The notes: generated by a model from the letters alone, not told the origin. A stretch of DNA of 64,000 bases from Cordilura impudica (GCA_963682025.1 OY821519.1:250292358-250356357), one strand, 5' to 3'; positions 47,286 to 58,632 are shown, counted from the stretch's first letter. Translations and numbers: made by a program.

Positions 47286-47324
47286 AGAATTTTGGCTAAT
47301 GAAAAATTATTTTCAACCACTGTG
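47286..47324 (-). other. RSS-like Transib right end
   Basis: Minus strand: CACAGTG, 23 bases, then CAAAATTCT. Confidence 0.75.
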
Positions 47325-47455
47325 CGGCGCAATGTTGCTTATAAGCAACATTTCATAATGGTATAACTAGCTGAGAGAGAAGTTTGAAATTGATATCAGT
47401 TCATATTCAAGGCTCAACTAGTAACCTTGTGTCCTCAAATTATTTTTAACCACGC

Positions 47456-47580
47456 CCACTTTAAATATGACACTAAAGGGTTAATCTTTTTTCACGGCAA
47501 GTCTATCGACCAAGTTTCAGATCAATTGGACGAGGGGGAGTGGGCAGACAGACAGACAGAGAGTATGAGTTAAAAGAAAC
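47456..47580 (+). repeat. Single fragment of the ~122-bp repeat family
   Basis: GGTTAATCTTTTTTCACGGCAA, GACCAAGTTTCAGATCAATT, GGACGAGGGGGAGTGGG, a short CAGA run and GAGTATGAGTTAAAAGAAA match the end of the array at 15716-16575. The GTGACTRTGC sub-repeat is absent. Confidence 0.65.
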
Positions 47581-48179
47581 GGTTTAAAAAGGTAAAAAAA
47601 TCAGTCGTTTTTAGTTTTTATCAGATTTAAAACGTTGGATTCAAATAAACTATTTACAAATTGGACATCATATGGAAGGTATTTGCAAGGCCTATTCAAG
47701 TATAGGGCATGTACGATTATGTTTAAATGCTTGCTTTACTTAATAAAACTCAAAAAATTTAGGGAGTTACCTACGGTGGTACATATGAATTTTAAATCCA
47801 AACTCCCATTTGGATCCCTCACTTGCCAAATAGATTAACTTCACGTTTAAATTTATAAAAATTTTAATGCCAAAGCTCTTGAATGATGGCTAACTGTTTA
47901 TATTCTAAACAAATTTCATTAATAACAAAGTGGTGTTAATGGGGTTAATCTTTATTATTAGAGAAGCGCCATTCAAATGCTTTGGCATTCAAATTTTCAT
48001 TTGAAAGTGGAATTAACCGATTTGGCAAGGGCTGTATTTTTTTTTAGTAGTTCCATTATCGTGAGAACGAAATTATGATTTTATTGATAAAGTGGCTAGA
48101 TCGTGCTTTAGCCGACTTTTCGATGGCGGCAACCCCCGTATAATCATATAGATCAACTATACGATTAATAGATCAACTA
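47581..48179. other. AT-rich DNA, nothing recognised
   Basis: No gene or repeat copy recognised. Confidence 0.4.
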
Positions 48180-48365
48180 TAGATCCAACAAATTGAGTGG
48201 AAAGTTGATATCGAATGCTCAATTTATATGGGGACTAGATCGAAAAATGGACCGATGCAGACCACATTTGGTAAAAACACTTATTTTTGCAAAAATAGTT
48301 ACAAACCAAATATGCGAAAAATCTGTGCCATATATATTTTTTTAGATGGATCTAACAACATCTTA
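48180..48365 (-). mobile_element. Old Helentron/DINE-like relic, body only
   Basis: GAGTGGAAAGTTGATATCGA, ATTTATATGGGGACTAGATC, GAAAAATGGACCGATGCAGA, ACATTTGGTAAAAACACTTA and AATCTGTGCCATA match the hairpin-proximal body on the minus strand. Both ends are eroded; the CCGACTTTTCG at about 48112 may be hairpin debris. Confidence 0.65.
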
Positions 48366-48384
48366 TCAACATTTCGAATGCTGA

Positions 48385-48965
48385 ATGTATATGGGCTCCA
48401 GCTGAATTAATAACTAAACAAATATTATTTTCTTTTTAAGCTGAATGGTATAAAAATCGGCTTAATAATATATTTTAATTCAGTTAATAAAATAGATACA
48501 TATTTCGACTAAATTTTTATGCGGATTTGTGTTTATATTAGCTGAATACAATTTACATATATATAATCAAAAATCAAATTTTATCAATACATAATTAAAT
48601 TCATTTCAAAAATTTCGTGCTTAACAAAGAAAACTTTACAGAAACTTATAAAGTATATAACAAATTAATTATCATTATTCTGAAAGCGGAATATTTATGC
48701 AATATAGCTGAATGTAGTTTCTTATACACAAATTGCATTATATAACATATATAAACAAACTTCCTTAGCTGAATACTATTTAAAGTGGCTGAATAGAGGT
48801 TTTATCACTCTAGTGTATATTAGCAGTATAACGAAATAAATATTATATATATTTTCCAGCTGAATAGTATTAAAAGTAGCTGAGTAGCAATTTTTAGTAC
48901 ATTTAAAAAAAATTTATATGCTGACTTGTGTTTATAGTAGCTGAATAGAGTTTATATAAATGATT
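48385..48965 (-). repeat. AGCTGAATA-box repeat (reverse of the TTCAGCT satellite)
   Basis: AGCTGAATA/AGCTGAATT occurs about ten times in 580 bp among AT-rich text (TATTAAAAGTAGCTGAGTAGC, AGTGGCTGAATAGAGG). The boxes are the reverse complement of those at 31990-34130, but the paired-box monomer is less clear. Confidence 0.6.
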
Positions 48966-50477
48966 TTATCAATACTTAATTAAAGACATTCCAAAAATCT
49001 CTTAAGTCTTAAGCACTGTAATATATTAACATTTAAATAAGCCTCTTACAGACTAACTAAACCATAACAGAACCTTATAAAGAACATACCTAATATATTG
49101 ATTATCATCATTTGTCAGCATCTAGATAAACTAAATAAAAAGCAAGCAATTCTCCTAAGAAAATCAGCTTATAAAAGCCTTCTTGGTGGTTTTCAGCCAA
49201 ATGCAACACATGGAAAATACAACAAAAAATCATATTCACTATTCCCAGCATGGCGTAAGCACTAATGAACCTTAACTGAGACAGCAACAACCACAGCAAT
49301 ACCGGCTGGATACTAAGATACTGGGTATGCATATTTATAAAGTCGACATTACCTTAGTCATGATACCAATTCGATATCATGTGTAAGAACATGCATTTGT
49401 TAACAGTGTTGCCAAAGTGATTAATAGTACACAAAGATTATTTGTTCCTTCTTCTTTTTCTTCGCTAGAGTAAATATTGTATGGTTAAATAGAGCGGCTT
49501 GTTTTAAAGAATTGTTTCTTGTTTTATTACAGTAGTTTTTTATGGTCGTGGAAAAATGGTTAACTGTCTGGAGAATGACTGTTCCAGTTTAACAACAAAA
49601 AACAAGAAAAGAAAACGAAAACGAAAAAACATGAAATTAGGTGATGCACTAATTGCTGGTATTGTTGTGTTAAATTGAGTTAATTTTTCTTAGATTAATG
49701 TTGTTTAAGAAGGAGTTTTTATTTTATGAAAGAAAATATTATCATTAAACATTATGAAAATAGATACATGTTGTTAAAAAAAAATCTCTCTAAGCCGAAT
49801 CTAATGTTATTTTTACTCAGTAAGCTACTTTTACAATTCGTTTTGTTGGTGTTGCGAAGATTAAAACTGATGAAGTTTATAATAATTAAGAAAGTTGTAT
49901 TCGGATCTATTTTAAGCCCGGGAAATTATACTAGGTTCGAACTTTTTCTCCAAAAGTATCTGTTCAAAATTTTATATAAAGAAGAAGCTAAACAAAATAT
50001 GAAGGCTGCATGAAAATAGCTGCCTTTGGCAAGATATGTCGTTACTAGAATTAAAAGTTGATTTTTTTCTAAACTCAATTCCAGACATGACATTTAAAAT
50101 GTAAATGGAGAACAATTAAATATGGAGCTGTGACTAATAAGGGAATTAGTGAATATGGCAGTAATCAATAAAATATTGAATAACGAAATATTAACGCACC
50201 GATAATTCTTTTTGAATGCACAAATTTTCAGGAAATGATCGAAGTAGTCCATTATATACTCGTAATTACGAATAACACAGGCCTAATAGATTTTCACCAT
50301 TGAGATCTGATGGTGGGGAAGAACAAATTTTCCAGCATGTCAAGATTTTGAGATATTCTAACCTAAAAGACCAATTAGTTCCTTTTTCGTAATTTTTGGA
50401 ATATAATAACAGCGAAATGCATTAATTTATCTAACAGACTCGAATTCCTCATGATTTTTTTATGAAAATTCATGTAC
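48966..50477. other. Mostly single-copy DNA around a candidate small ORF
   Basis: Apart from the ORF at 49108-49332, no gene is recognised. The 95-codon frame at 49726-50013 (Lys/Leu-rich) has no domain and is probably chance. Confidence 0.4.
49108..49332 (-). CDS. Candidate 74-aa membrane protein or exon, unknown function
   Basis: A 74-codon frame starts at the ATG at 49332 and ends TGA at 49108, with an in-frame stop 24 bases upstream of the ATG. The product starts MHTQYLSIQPVLLWLLLSQL and is hydrophobic, with about three possible membrane segments (residues ~10-27, 28-43 and 56-70). The segment at 28-43 is AMLGIVNMIFCCIFHV, and the end is EGFYKLIFLGELLAFYLVYL, DADK. Local GC and codon mix (CTG, CAG, GCC, TTC) look richer than in neighbouring AT-rich DNA, and A is at -3 of the ATG. 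Against it: I recognise no family, and hydrophobic frames arise easily in T-rich strands. It could be a small gene, one exon of a larger gene, or chance. Confidence 0.3.
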   Translation of the reverse strand: MHTQYLSIQPVLLWLLLSQLRFISAYAMLGIVNMIFCCIFHVLHLAENHQEGFYKLIFLGELLAFYLVYLDADK

Positions 50478-51248
50478 AACAAGTAAAAATATTATAGTCG
50501 GTCTAGACCGACTATATGATACCCTATACCATGGGTTAGAGACCCTATCTCTTCGGTCCAACTAATTTGATATAGAAAATAAGCATAAACCAAATTTGAG
50601 TGGCATTGTTATTAATTTTTTTGGCTGTAGATATGAAAAAGTTCAAATCGGATGCTATATTTATATGGGGACTTGGTCGAAAAATGAACCGATCCTGACC
50701 ATATTTCGTAAAGTCACTTATATCTAGGAAAAATGTATGCGAACCAAATTCCAAAAAAAACGGTGCAATATTTTTGTTTTTTGATAGATTTAAGTGAAGA
50801 TCGGGAAGCGGCTCTATATGGGGCCTATGACTAATTGTCGTATAGGGATTTTTTTGGACTACTCATTAATGGATATAATAAACACATACAAACTCAATTT
50901 GACTGAGATCTATATGATAATTTGGATCTTAAGGCAATTTATGTCGATTTTAAAGGGGTCATTTGTATGGGGACTAGGTCTGAACATGGACTGAATTTCA
51001 CCAATAAAAGCTAACATTCCAAATTTCATCGAAATATATTAATATTTGCGACCTGTAGTTTGATTACAAGGTTTACATGGACACACACGGACGGACAGAC
51101 GGTCGGACGGACATCGTTAAATCGACTCAGAAAGTGACTCTGAGTCAATCGATATAATAAAAGATGGATCTTGGTCAAATATTTTTGGTTGTTACAAACA
51201 GCAGCACAAAGTCATAATACCCAAACCACATAGTGATATAGGGTATAA
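50478..51248 (-). mobile_element. Helentron/DINE-like element, near full length
   Basis: AACAAGTAAAAATATTATAG and the hairpin TAGTCGGTCTAGACCGACTA at the left; CCACATAGTGATATAGGGTA at the right. The microsatellite is reduced to ACGGACGGACAGACGGTCGG. About 25 bp of body (around CAATAGCGTTCATCC) are deleted near 51003. Confidence 0.85.
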
Positions 51249-51557
51249 AAATTTAGCCTACAGATTCGGATTCAGTACCAAAATAGTCATATGAAACCAT
51301 CTTCAGTTCTCACCGGGGTCAACAAGAGTCGAAATTTTGTAGGAATTTGGCCTTGGACTATGACGGCTTTCACATGCTGCCCCGCATGATGTTTTCCACG
51401 ATTACTGATAATTGAGTATACTCCCATGACAATTTCCATGGGTTGTTTGGACATATTATATTATGACTTTTGATTGATTACGGTATAGCAGACACCAAAG
51501 AAGAAACAAAGCAGTGGTCTTCTCCAAAGAAAGCGATAAGCATTTTGACAGCCATTC
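51249..51557. other. Spacer, nothing recognised
   Basis: Mixed-composition DNA between two Helentron copies; no family seen. Confidence 0.4.
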
Positions 51558-52096
51558 CTCGGAAACAATTTCTGAGTGATTTAGCCATGTCTACCCGTCC
51601 GTCCATCTCCCTGTCTGTCCGTATGTCTGTCTAATCAAACTGCAGGTCGCAATTGTGAATATATTTTTATGTAATTTATCATGTAAGTTTTTATCGCACA
51701 TCAAGAAACAATATTGATGCTCGTTCGGACCTAGCCCCCATACAAATAACCTCTATCAGATTATCATATATGCATGCTTCGTTTAAATTTGGTTTATATG
51801 TGTCTATTATACCCACTAATTAGTAGTCCAAAATTAAACCCACTATCACTTTTAGTCTTAGTCCCCATAAAAAAATTGTTCTCGATCTTCACTTAAATCT
51901 ATCAAACAAGAGAAAAATTTCATGGATCTTTCTCAATATGTGTTTTTTGGAAAAAAGTAAGGGACTTTACCAAATATGATCAATTTTTTAACCTTGTCCC
52001 CATATGCAAATAGCATTACGATACAATTTCTTTCATATCATTAGGCCACAAATTAATAACGATGCCACTCAAATTTGGTTTAGATTAATTTTCTAT
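51558..52096 (+). mobile_element. Helentron/DINE-like copy, both ends missing
   Basis: Runs from CGGAAACAATTTCTGAGTGA and GATTTAGCCATGTCTACCCG, through a degenerate GTCC/GTCT tract and CTGCAGGTCGC, to CCACTCAAATTTGGTTTAGA. The body is well ordered, but the 5' tip and 3' hairpin are absent. Diverged. Confidence 0.75.
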
Positions 52097-52325
52097 ACAC
52101 TCAAAATGTGTAATCGTTATAATTAACTTAAAGTGTATTAAAAAAAAAAAAAAAAATAAAAACCCATACCCATATTTCCATTTTTAGTTGAATCTAATGT
52201 ATTTTTCGTTTATTAAAAAAAAAAAAACAATTGGAAAAATGGTAAAAAAATATTTAACAAATCGTTTTCATTTACTGACAAAATTTAAACTTCAAATCTG
52301 CAGGAAAACCCTCTGTAGTTTGTTT

Positions 52326-53083
52326 TTATACCCTATACTACTTTTGCTGATGTTTGTAACTACCAAAAGTATTTGACGTTGACCCCCTATTTTATTACAC
52401 CTATCGACTCAGAATCAATTTCTGAGTCGATTTAGCGATGTCCGTCCATCCGTCCGTCCATCTGTGTGTCCATGTAAACCTTTTAATAAACTTACAGGTC
52501 GCATATTTGACTATATTTCTATGAAATTTAGTATATAAGCTTCAATAGGCCATAGGATGAATGCTCTTGAAATTGGTGGAAATCGGTTCATATTCAGACC
52601 TTATCCTCATACAAATGACCCCTATGAGATCGACTTAAATTGCTATAATATTCAAATTATCATACAGATCTGGGTCAATTTGGGCTTGTGTATGTTTTTT
52701 ACATCCATTAGTGAGTAGTCCAAAAAAACCCTATTCTTAGTCATATCCCTCATATAAAGCTGCTTCCCGATCTTCACGTAAAAAAACAAAAATATTGCAC
52801 CGATTTTTCTCAAATTTGTTTGTTTTTGCAAAAAATTAATGATCTTACCAAATGTGGTCAGTATTAGTCCATTTTTCCACCGAGTCCCCATATAAATATA
52901 GCATCTGATATGAACCTTTTCATAGCCGAAGGCAAACAAATTAATAACAATGCCACTCAAACTTGGTTTATGCTTATTTTCTATATCTTATTAGATGGAC
53001 CTAAGAGATAGGGTGTCTCTTAATGCATGGTATAGGGTATCGTATAGACGGTCTATACCGGCTATGGTTTTTATACTTGTTTG
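52326..53083 (+). mobile_element. Helentron/DINE-like element, near full length, diverged
   Basis: Begins TTATACCCTATACTACTTTT, with ~20 bp lost at the tip. It has CTCAGAATCAATTTCTGAG, CCGTCCATCCGTCCGTCCAT, then the body. It ends GCATGGTATAGGGTATCGTA, an imperfect hairpin TAGACGGTCTATACCGGCTA and TTTATACTTGTTTG. The hairpin carries at least two arm changes. Confidence 0.8.
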
Positions 53084-53429
53084 TATTCATTTCGGGATAA
53101 CGATAAGAAAATTGCGGCAATTAGCGGCCTAAACTAATATGAGACGTGGAGAATAACCACACATAAATATCAATGAAGCAAATGCTATAAACACCACGAC
53201 CACAACAACAACTGCAAAAGTCAAACATATTACATTTCCAATTACATTTTCATTGAAATCTCGGGACCTATCAAACTGGTTTTTAAATAGTAACGGCACG
53301 TCTGTACTTCAAATTTTTTTTCGCAGTATGTCAGAAAAAATATTTGTGCATTTACAGTTAGACCTGTTACATAGCTGTTATTTTAGAAGAACTAACTTGT
53401 TTGTATAAAGTTGATTTGACTTAATTATA

Positions 53430-54196
53430 GTTATTTGGAAACTATATTTTCAGTTGAGTCCAAAAATCAAAGAAATGATGAAATAGCTCGGATCATAGGC
53501 CGAAGCCTCTCTTCAGTGGCGAAAATTAAATCTAAAACCAAAGAATCCTTCGGCAAAGACGTCCATGAAGATACAGTCCGCAAAATAATAAAAGGAATAT
53601 GGGTATCATGGTCGTGTAGCAGTTAAAAAAATTCAGTTCAGATATCAATACAAAAAAACCTATGGACGCAAATGAGTAAATAAAAAAGAATCTATAATTT
53701 TTTAAACGTATTTTATGTTCAGATTAAAGCAAATTTTTTATTTGCGGAATTAGAGGAATAGAAATTGAAACTGCATTAACGAACGAAAATATTTTGCCAA
53801 TGGTTAGACATGGTGACATTGTGGTTGTTGGCAGTAACGATATTTGTAAAATCGTAATTATAGAGTCTACAATGGATCAAATTGGATACATGAACATTTT
53901 AAAACAAAACTTAGAACAAAGGGCACAACAACTGGGCCTTGGAGAAGATTTTTAGTTCCACAATGCCAAGTTGTGGTTGCTCGACAATACTAAAAATCAA
54001 TTGAAATCACCACCCCAATCACCCGATAATTATGCTATACAGTATATGTGCGATTTACTGGAGCGCAGAATGCGTCAGCATAAAATAATATCAAAAGCAA
54101 TGCTGGAAAGCACTATTTCGGAAAAGTGGTTTAAAATTAGTAAAGAGTCGATGCCAAATCTGTTCACAGGGGTCAAAATATTCTACAAGTACTAAC
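53430..54196 (+). pseudogene. Tc1-like transposase pseudogene
   Basis: Segments in order: DEIARIIGRSLSSVAKI (HTH), SFGKDVHEDTVRKIIKG, ILCSD-stop-SKFFICG (the usual FSDESKF with a stop), and NENILPMVRHGDIVVVG. Then come ESTMDQIGYMNILKQNLEQR, AQQLGLGEDF, a stop, FHNAKLWLLDNTKNQLKSPP, QSPDNYAIQYMCDLLERRMR and KHNISSK-like text, closing EKWFKISKESMPNLFTGV. This follows a DD34E Tc1 transposase, but the second acidic site reads HN and the Glu of SPDLNPIEN is Gln. N-terminal and central deletions. The end-like box at 54434-54468 may be its 3' terminal repeat. Confidence 0.85.
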
Positions 54197-54433
54197 TTGA
54201 GCAATATTTTATGTAAATTTAGTTTATTTGTAAGTATTAATAAATCATGTACGAATACTTTTTATGATTTTTTTCTCTTATTTTTACTTTTTTTGTCTGC
54301 ATATAACTGGTTTGTTAAATTTAATATACCTAAAATATATTTAAGAAAAAATAATAACAAGTTTAATAATTTACTTAAAAAGACTAATTCAGCTTAGTTA
54401 TTTTTTTTCTTATCTTTTTTTCGTTGTATGACA

Positions 54434-54468
54434 GGTGTATGGATACTTTTCGTAGCAAGTGTATATGA
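54434..54468 (+). repeat. Possible Tc1-like terminal-repeat box
   Basis: GTGTATGGATACTTTTCG then GCAAGTGTAT, ~240 bp past the Tc1 pseudogene; a similar box is at 9178-9222. No matching 5' box was found upstream of 53430. Confidence 0.35.
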
Positions 54469-54569
54469 ACTCCGCTTGTTATAATGATTAAGAATATATG
54501 TATATATATTGAGGAGAGCAGATTTTTTTTCGAATTATTACAAATGAAATGTCAAACTTATATATACCC

Positions 54570-55740
54570 TCAAGGATGCGTTCGACTTCCTGTCATGGTA
54601 AGGCGTTCTATCGAGGCTACGCGCGGTCGCCTGTCAAGAGTTGAAACTTTGGCAAACTTACTTCTCTGGCAGAAGGCTTGCGACGCTGGTGTGAACAAAC
54701 CCGCAGGGTTTCATCTGCGGTCCATTTATTTCAAATGTAATGATCCTCTTTTGGGGCCGCATAGAATGTATACCCATACGCGGATGACTTGCTTGTCCTG
54801 ATCGAAGGCAGTTTCGTGCTCAGCTGGAGAGAAAGGGGGAGTTTTTCATGCATATGGTCTGCGAGTGGGGTAGACGAGTGTGGATGTAGCAACGAATAAG
54901 ACTGCGATGATGTTGCTGCAGGGGAAAATTATCGCTGAATCGACCTCCAACTGTCAGGCCAATGGAGTTAGCCGTAAGTATGCGACCGAGAAGATGTTAG
55001 CGGAAGGAGTCTGACGGAGTGCAGGGCACTCTTAAATGAGTGTGTTGTCTTCATATGGCAAACAAATGACGGGTGACATATGCCTTCATATGCGACGTGA
55101 ATGTCTAAACTTAGGTTTCGGCTTGAGTATAGTCTTTTTGATAAACATAGCTGACTGAAACTCTGGACCTTTTACTGAGGACTGGATGCATATTTTGTGC
55201 ATATGCACATTTTACTCGGACATACGGGATCCAGAAACCTTAGGTGTCGTATTGACGGACGAACGTTGTAACGTCAGTGGTGTGTTTGTGAGTAAAGAGG
55301 GAATGAGATGAATGAATGAGTTTGCATGTGATGTCTTCAGGAGGAGACGTTATCAGGTCATGTATACTCAATACCTTCTAGAAGGGTTTAGTCGTGTACC
55401 TATGCATACACACACATGGTGGATGCACGAGTGTGAGACTGAGCCTTTTGATGGCCACCAGTGCAATATGAAGAGGGAATGAGATGAGTGAATGAGTTTG
55501 CATGTGATGTCTTCAGGAGGAGACGTTTAAGAAGGGTATCAGGTCATGTATACTCAATACCTTCTAGAAGGGTTTAGTCGTGTACCTATGCATACACACA
55601 CATGGTGGATGCATGAGTGTGAGACTGAGCCTTTTGATGGCCTCCAGTGCAATGTTGTTTGGAGCTAAACTGGTAGTAGCAGGACTACAAAGCCTGACTG
55701 GTGGCCTATACTCTGGTACCGTAGAGCAAACGAGGTTTCA
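54570..55740 (+). pseudogene. R1-clade-like non-LTR retrotransposon fragment
   Basis: YADDLLVLIEG (from 54777) is the reverse transcriptase catalytic block. Adjacent frames give RGRLSRVETLANLLLWQKAC before it. After it come QLERKGEFFMHMVCEWGRRV and VATNKTAMMLLQGKIIAEST, typical of the R1 group (DKTxxMLLKGK) after the YADD block. Every ~30-60 codons the frame is broken. Base composition is clearly less AT-rich than its surroundings, which helps delimit the fragment. The 3' part, from about 55296, contains an imperfect tandem duplication. The element is far from complete: no endonuclease, and I see no 28S rRNA target flank. Confidence 0.75.
55296..55665 (+). repeat. ~180-bp imperfect tandem duplication in the R1-like fragment
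   Basis: 55301-55471 and 55477-55660 share GAATGAGATG, TGAATGAGTTTGCATGTGAT, CAGGAGGAGACGTT, TATCAGGTCATGTATACTCA and ACACACATGGTGGATGCAYG. The offset changes from 176 to 186 because unit 2 has a 10-base insert after GACGTT. Only a few substitutions separate the units. Confidence 0.85.
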
Positions 55741-56600
55741 AAAATCAAAATTTTCATGTGCGCCGACGAAGTTTTGAATAAACCCATGTTATAGGAAACT
55801 TTTCAACGATTTCAAATATGCTACTCTGAATAATATCACATTTTTAGCTTAGAAGATATAACCGTTCAATGTTGACCGACTTTCGGTTTTCAAAAAAACA
55901 CACAATTTTTAGTCAATTTGTTGCGATTTCAGTTGTAATATCACGAAAAATAGGTAACGAATCGCCTTATTTTTTGTTTGTATTGATTGATGTATTTATT
56001 AAATGTATGATGATAAAAAAAAATTAACTGTTTGCTTTGTGTTTCTCTTGGTAAATCACTATTTAAAAACTATCCGTTTTCTCACTATTTTTCAACTTTG
56101 ACGGAAAATAAAAAAAAATTTATATTTTTCTATATTTGCCATATTTGCAAAACATGTTCTTTGATTATTTCTTTACATAATTCAAAAGGTTTTATCTGCC
56201 CGTACGTGCCCGTTTGGCTTCTAGAGGTAAAAAAGGTTAAAAAGATATGGTTGCAGAAATTGTATGGTGTGCATCCCTAACATATTTTGACTGATAGTAG
56301 TTTGATCTAATAGTTTGAAAATTGCATTTTAAGTCGGTTGTCCACCTGTGAGCCTCTGCCAAAGACTACTCCCAATATTCTGTTACAGGCACAGGATGCA
56401 CAAAAAACTACTCATTGAAATTCGCAGGTACGCACCTCACTTAAAAATGGTCAAGAACAATATTGACTTATCGTCCCTCCAGGTAGGCACAAATCTTATT
56501 TAGACACGAGCATAATATCAAAATTGCATAATTCAGCCTAAAATCCATATGTATGCAGGGCACAGGTAAATTTTTAGGCATGGTAGCATAAGCCTATATA

Positions 56601-58632
56601 TTGCAAAATAAGCATAATGCCTGGATTAGTCGACGACTGAAAGTTGGCGCAACAAGTACTGAAACCATGGCGTTAAACAATTTAAGTAATGAAAACATGG
56701 CGTTGAACAATTTAAAATTATTTGAACTGTTTAGAAGGTCAACCACACCAGAGTTTTTCACGGAAGCTGCTTTAGAAGAACCTGATAGCTTGTACGGAAA
56801 TATTGAGAGAAGCGAAATTATAAAAAATAATTTTTATCTGATATATGCAAATATTAAGGCAAAATGGATGAAATCCATTCAGAACTTCCTGGATATATTG
56901 GCAGTAGATATACCCACCGCATCAACCAGAGGAGCAAAAGGAAGGCCAAAAAAAGTATTGAGGAGTGTTCAATTTTCACAAGAAAGAGGAAACTTGCCGA
57001 TGCCACCAATGACTTGGCTACGAAGCATTTATCGGACGCGCTGTTTATTAAATATACAAAGGATAGTGAAAGAGTTAGGTCGCAGATTACAAAATCTGTT
57101 GCTGGTGCAAGCCCACTGCGACTAAAAAGGATTAAGGAAAGCATTCCTACGCCCACAAACGCACACAATAAAAGGTATGGTTCCGAAGAAGCCTTGGCCT
57201 TGTTTATGTACTTACAACTTTCCAAAGAAAAATATGAGAAACTATGGGCATCCTTGATGCGACACGGGGCTGATGTTTTACCAGGATACAAACATATTAG
57301 CAAGCCAAAATCAATTCACGACCACTGCATACGGAATTTACGGAAGTCTCTGTGAAAGCCAATCTGCAGGATCTCATGGGCCATACAGCAAAACGGTTGT
57401 TGGAGAGTCTTCCTGAAAATGAGGTGAAAATTCTTCCTGAGAAACTGACATTGATCAGCAAATGGGGCTGCGATGGATCATCCGGACAAAGCGTTTATAA
57501 GCGAAGGATATCTTCCGATGACGCTACAATATCGGACGGAAATATGTTTATGGCATCTGTTGTTCCTTTGCGGCTAAAATCTGATGTTTCCCTATACTGG
57601 AAAAATCCACGTCCGTCATCCGTGCATTATTGCCGACCAATAATGTTTCAGTTTGCAAGGGAATCGGCAGAACTCATAAGGACCACGGTGAAGGACATTG
57701 AAGAACAAATAAGCAAGATTAAGCCTACAAAGCTGCAAATTGGAGAAGGAAAATATATTGAATGCAATTACGAGTTCCACCTGACCATGGTTGACGGAAA
57801 AGTCGTAAACGAACTGACAGGAACAACCTCAACATTGTCATGCCCGATTTGCAAAAAGAGTCAGAAGAACTTTGGTAATTTAAACGATTCTACAAACGAG
57901 GAGAATTACGAATATGGAATATCACCATTGCACGCAAGGATAAGGTGTATGGAGTTCTTGCTAAAACTGGCGTATACCCTACCACAAGAGGAGGAAAACT
58001 TCGATGAAAACACATCAATAAAGGATAAGGAAAAGATCAGAAAGAAGCAACTACAGTATGCTTTTTTTAAACAAGTTAGACTAAAAGTAGTCTGTCCCAA
58101 GCACGTATACGGTAACTCAAACGATGGAAACACTTCTAGGAGATTTTTTGAAAATGATGAGGCAGTAACTAGAATCACTGGAATTGACAATCAAATCGTG
58201 AAAAGATTGGAAACGATCTTGAATGTTTTTAACTGTAAAGAAAATGTCAATTCTACAAAATATGGAGAATAAGCATCGAAAACTGCATCTCTTTTAGCAG
58301 AAATGTATCCACAGAAAAAGTTTACCCCGACCGTCCATAAAATATTGGCGCATGGCAAAGATATAACTGAGTACCAGTCTTTGCCAATTGGAGAGCTTTC
58401 TGAAGAAGCACAGGAGTCTCTTAACAAATTTTATAAAAAATATAGAATGCAGAACACATTCAAAGCATCAAGGGTAAGGCAAAATGAGGACCTCTTCAAC
58501 ATGTTGGCAGCATCTTCCGATCCACTTATTTCTTCCCTGCGGCATGTGAAGTCACAAATAGAGTTAGAAAATAATTATAGTTTAGAAATGGTTAGTCTTT
58601 TAGATATACCTTCTCTTACGAATTGTGATTAA
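56601..58632 (+). pseudogene. Transib (RAG1-related) transposase pseudogene
   Basis: Three frames together cover almost the whole protein. From 56601: MQNKHNAWISRRLKVGATST up to RGAKGRPKK. A frameshift in the A run at about 56947 leads to KSIEECSIFTRKRKLADATN and RYGSEEALALFMYLQLSKEK, ending HCIRNLRKSL. A shift at about 57350 leads to the catalytic part. WGCDGSSGQSVYKRR holds the first Asp (codon at 57472) and TMVDGK the second (57793). A Cys pair CPICKKS, LHARIRCMEFLLKLAYTLPQ and NSNDGNTSRRFF follow. A single in-frame TAA at 58270 replaces what should be a sense codon. Then MYPQKKFTPTVHKILAHGKD and IGELSEEAQESLNKFYKKYR, whose E-S-x-N-K aligns with the RAG1 segment carrying the third acid. 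It ends SSDPLISSLR. Two frameshifts and one stop make it inactive, but all three catalytic acids are kept. Confidence 0.92.

Larger units (their letters stand above)
45359..47329 (+). mobile_element. Transib DNA transposon, internally deleted, with 5-bp TSD
   Basis: The element is 45364-47324 (1961 bp), flanked on both sides by CGGCG (45359-45363 and 47325-47329), a perfect 5-bp GC-rich target duplication as known for Transib. The left end reads CACTGTGGCTGAAATTTTGA; the right end, reverse-complemented, CACAGTGGTTGAAAATAATT. The terminal similarity continues for ~60 bp. Inside lies only the C-terminal part of the transposase (46060-46740); the DDE N-terminal half is missing, so the copy is non-autonomous. 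A separate copy of its right end is at 26453-27010. Confidence 0.92.

Noticed and set aside
45819..47484. piggyBac-like termini TTAACCCT (45819) and AGGGTTAA (47477)
   Set aside because: The left one lies inside the Transib and the right one outside it, the inward sequences do not match beyond ~8 bases, and no transposase lies between them.
49726..50013. 95-codon Lys/Leu-rich frame
   Set aside because: Composition follows the AT-rich background and no motif is present.
55727..55760. Clean 5' RSS-like end for the larger Transib
   Set aside because: Candidates here lack a proper CACAGTG 7-mer, the 23-base spacing to an A-rich block, and the CCACG flank seen at the right end; the 5' border is therefore only tentative.
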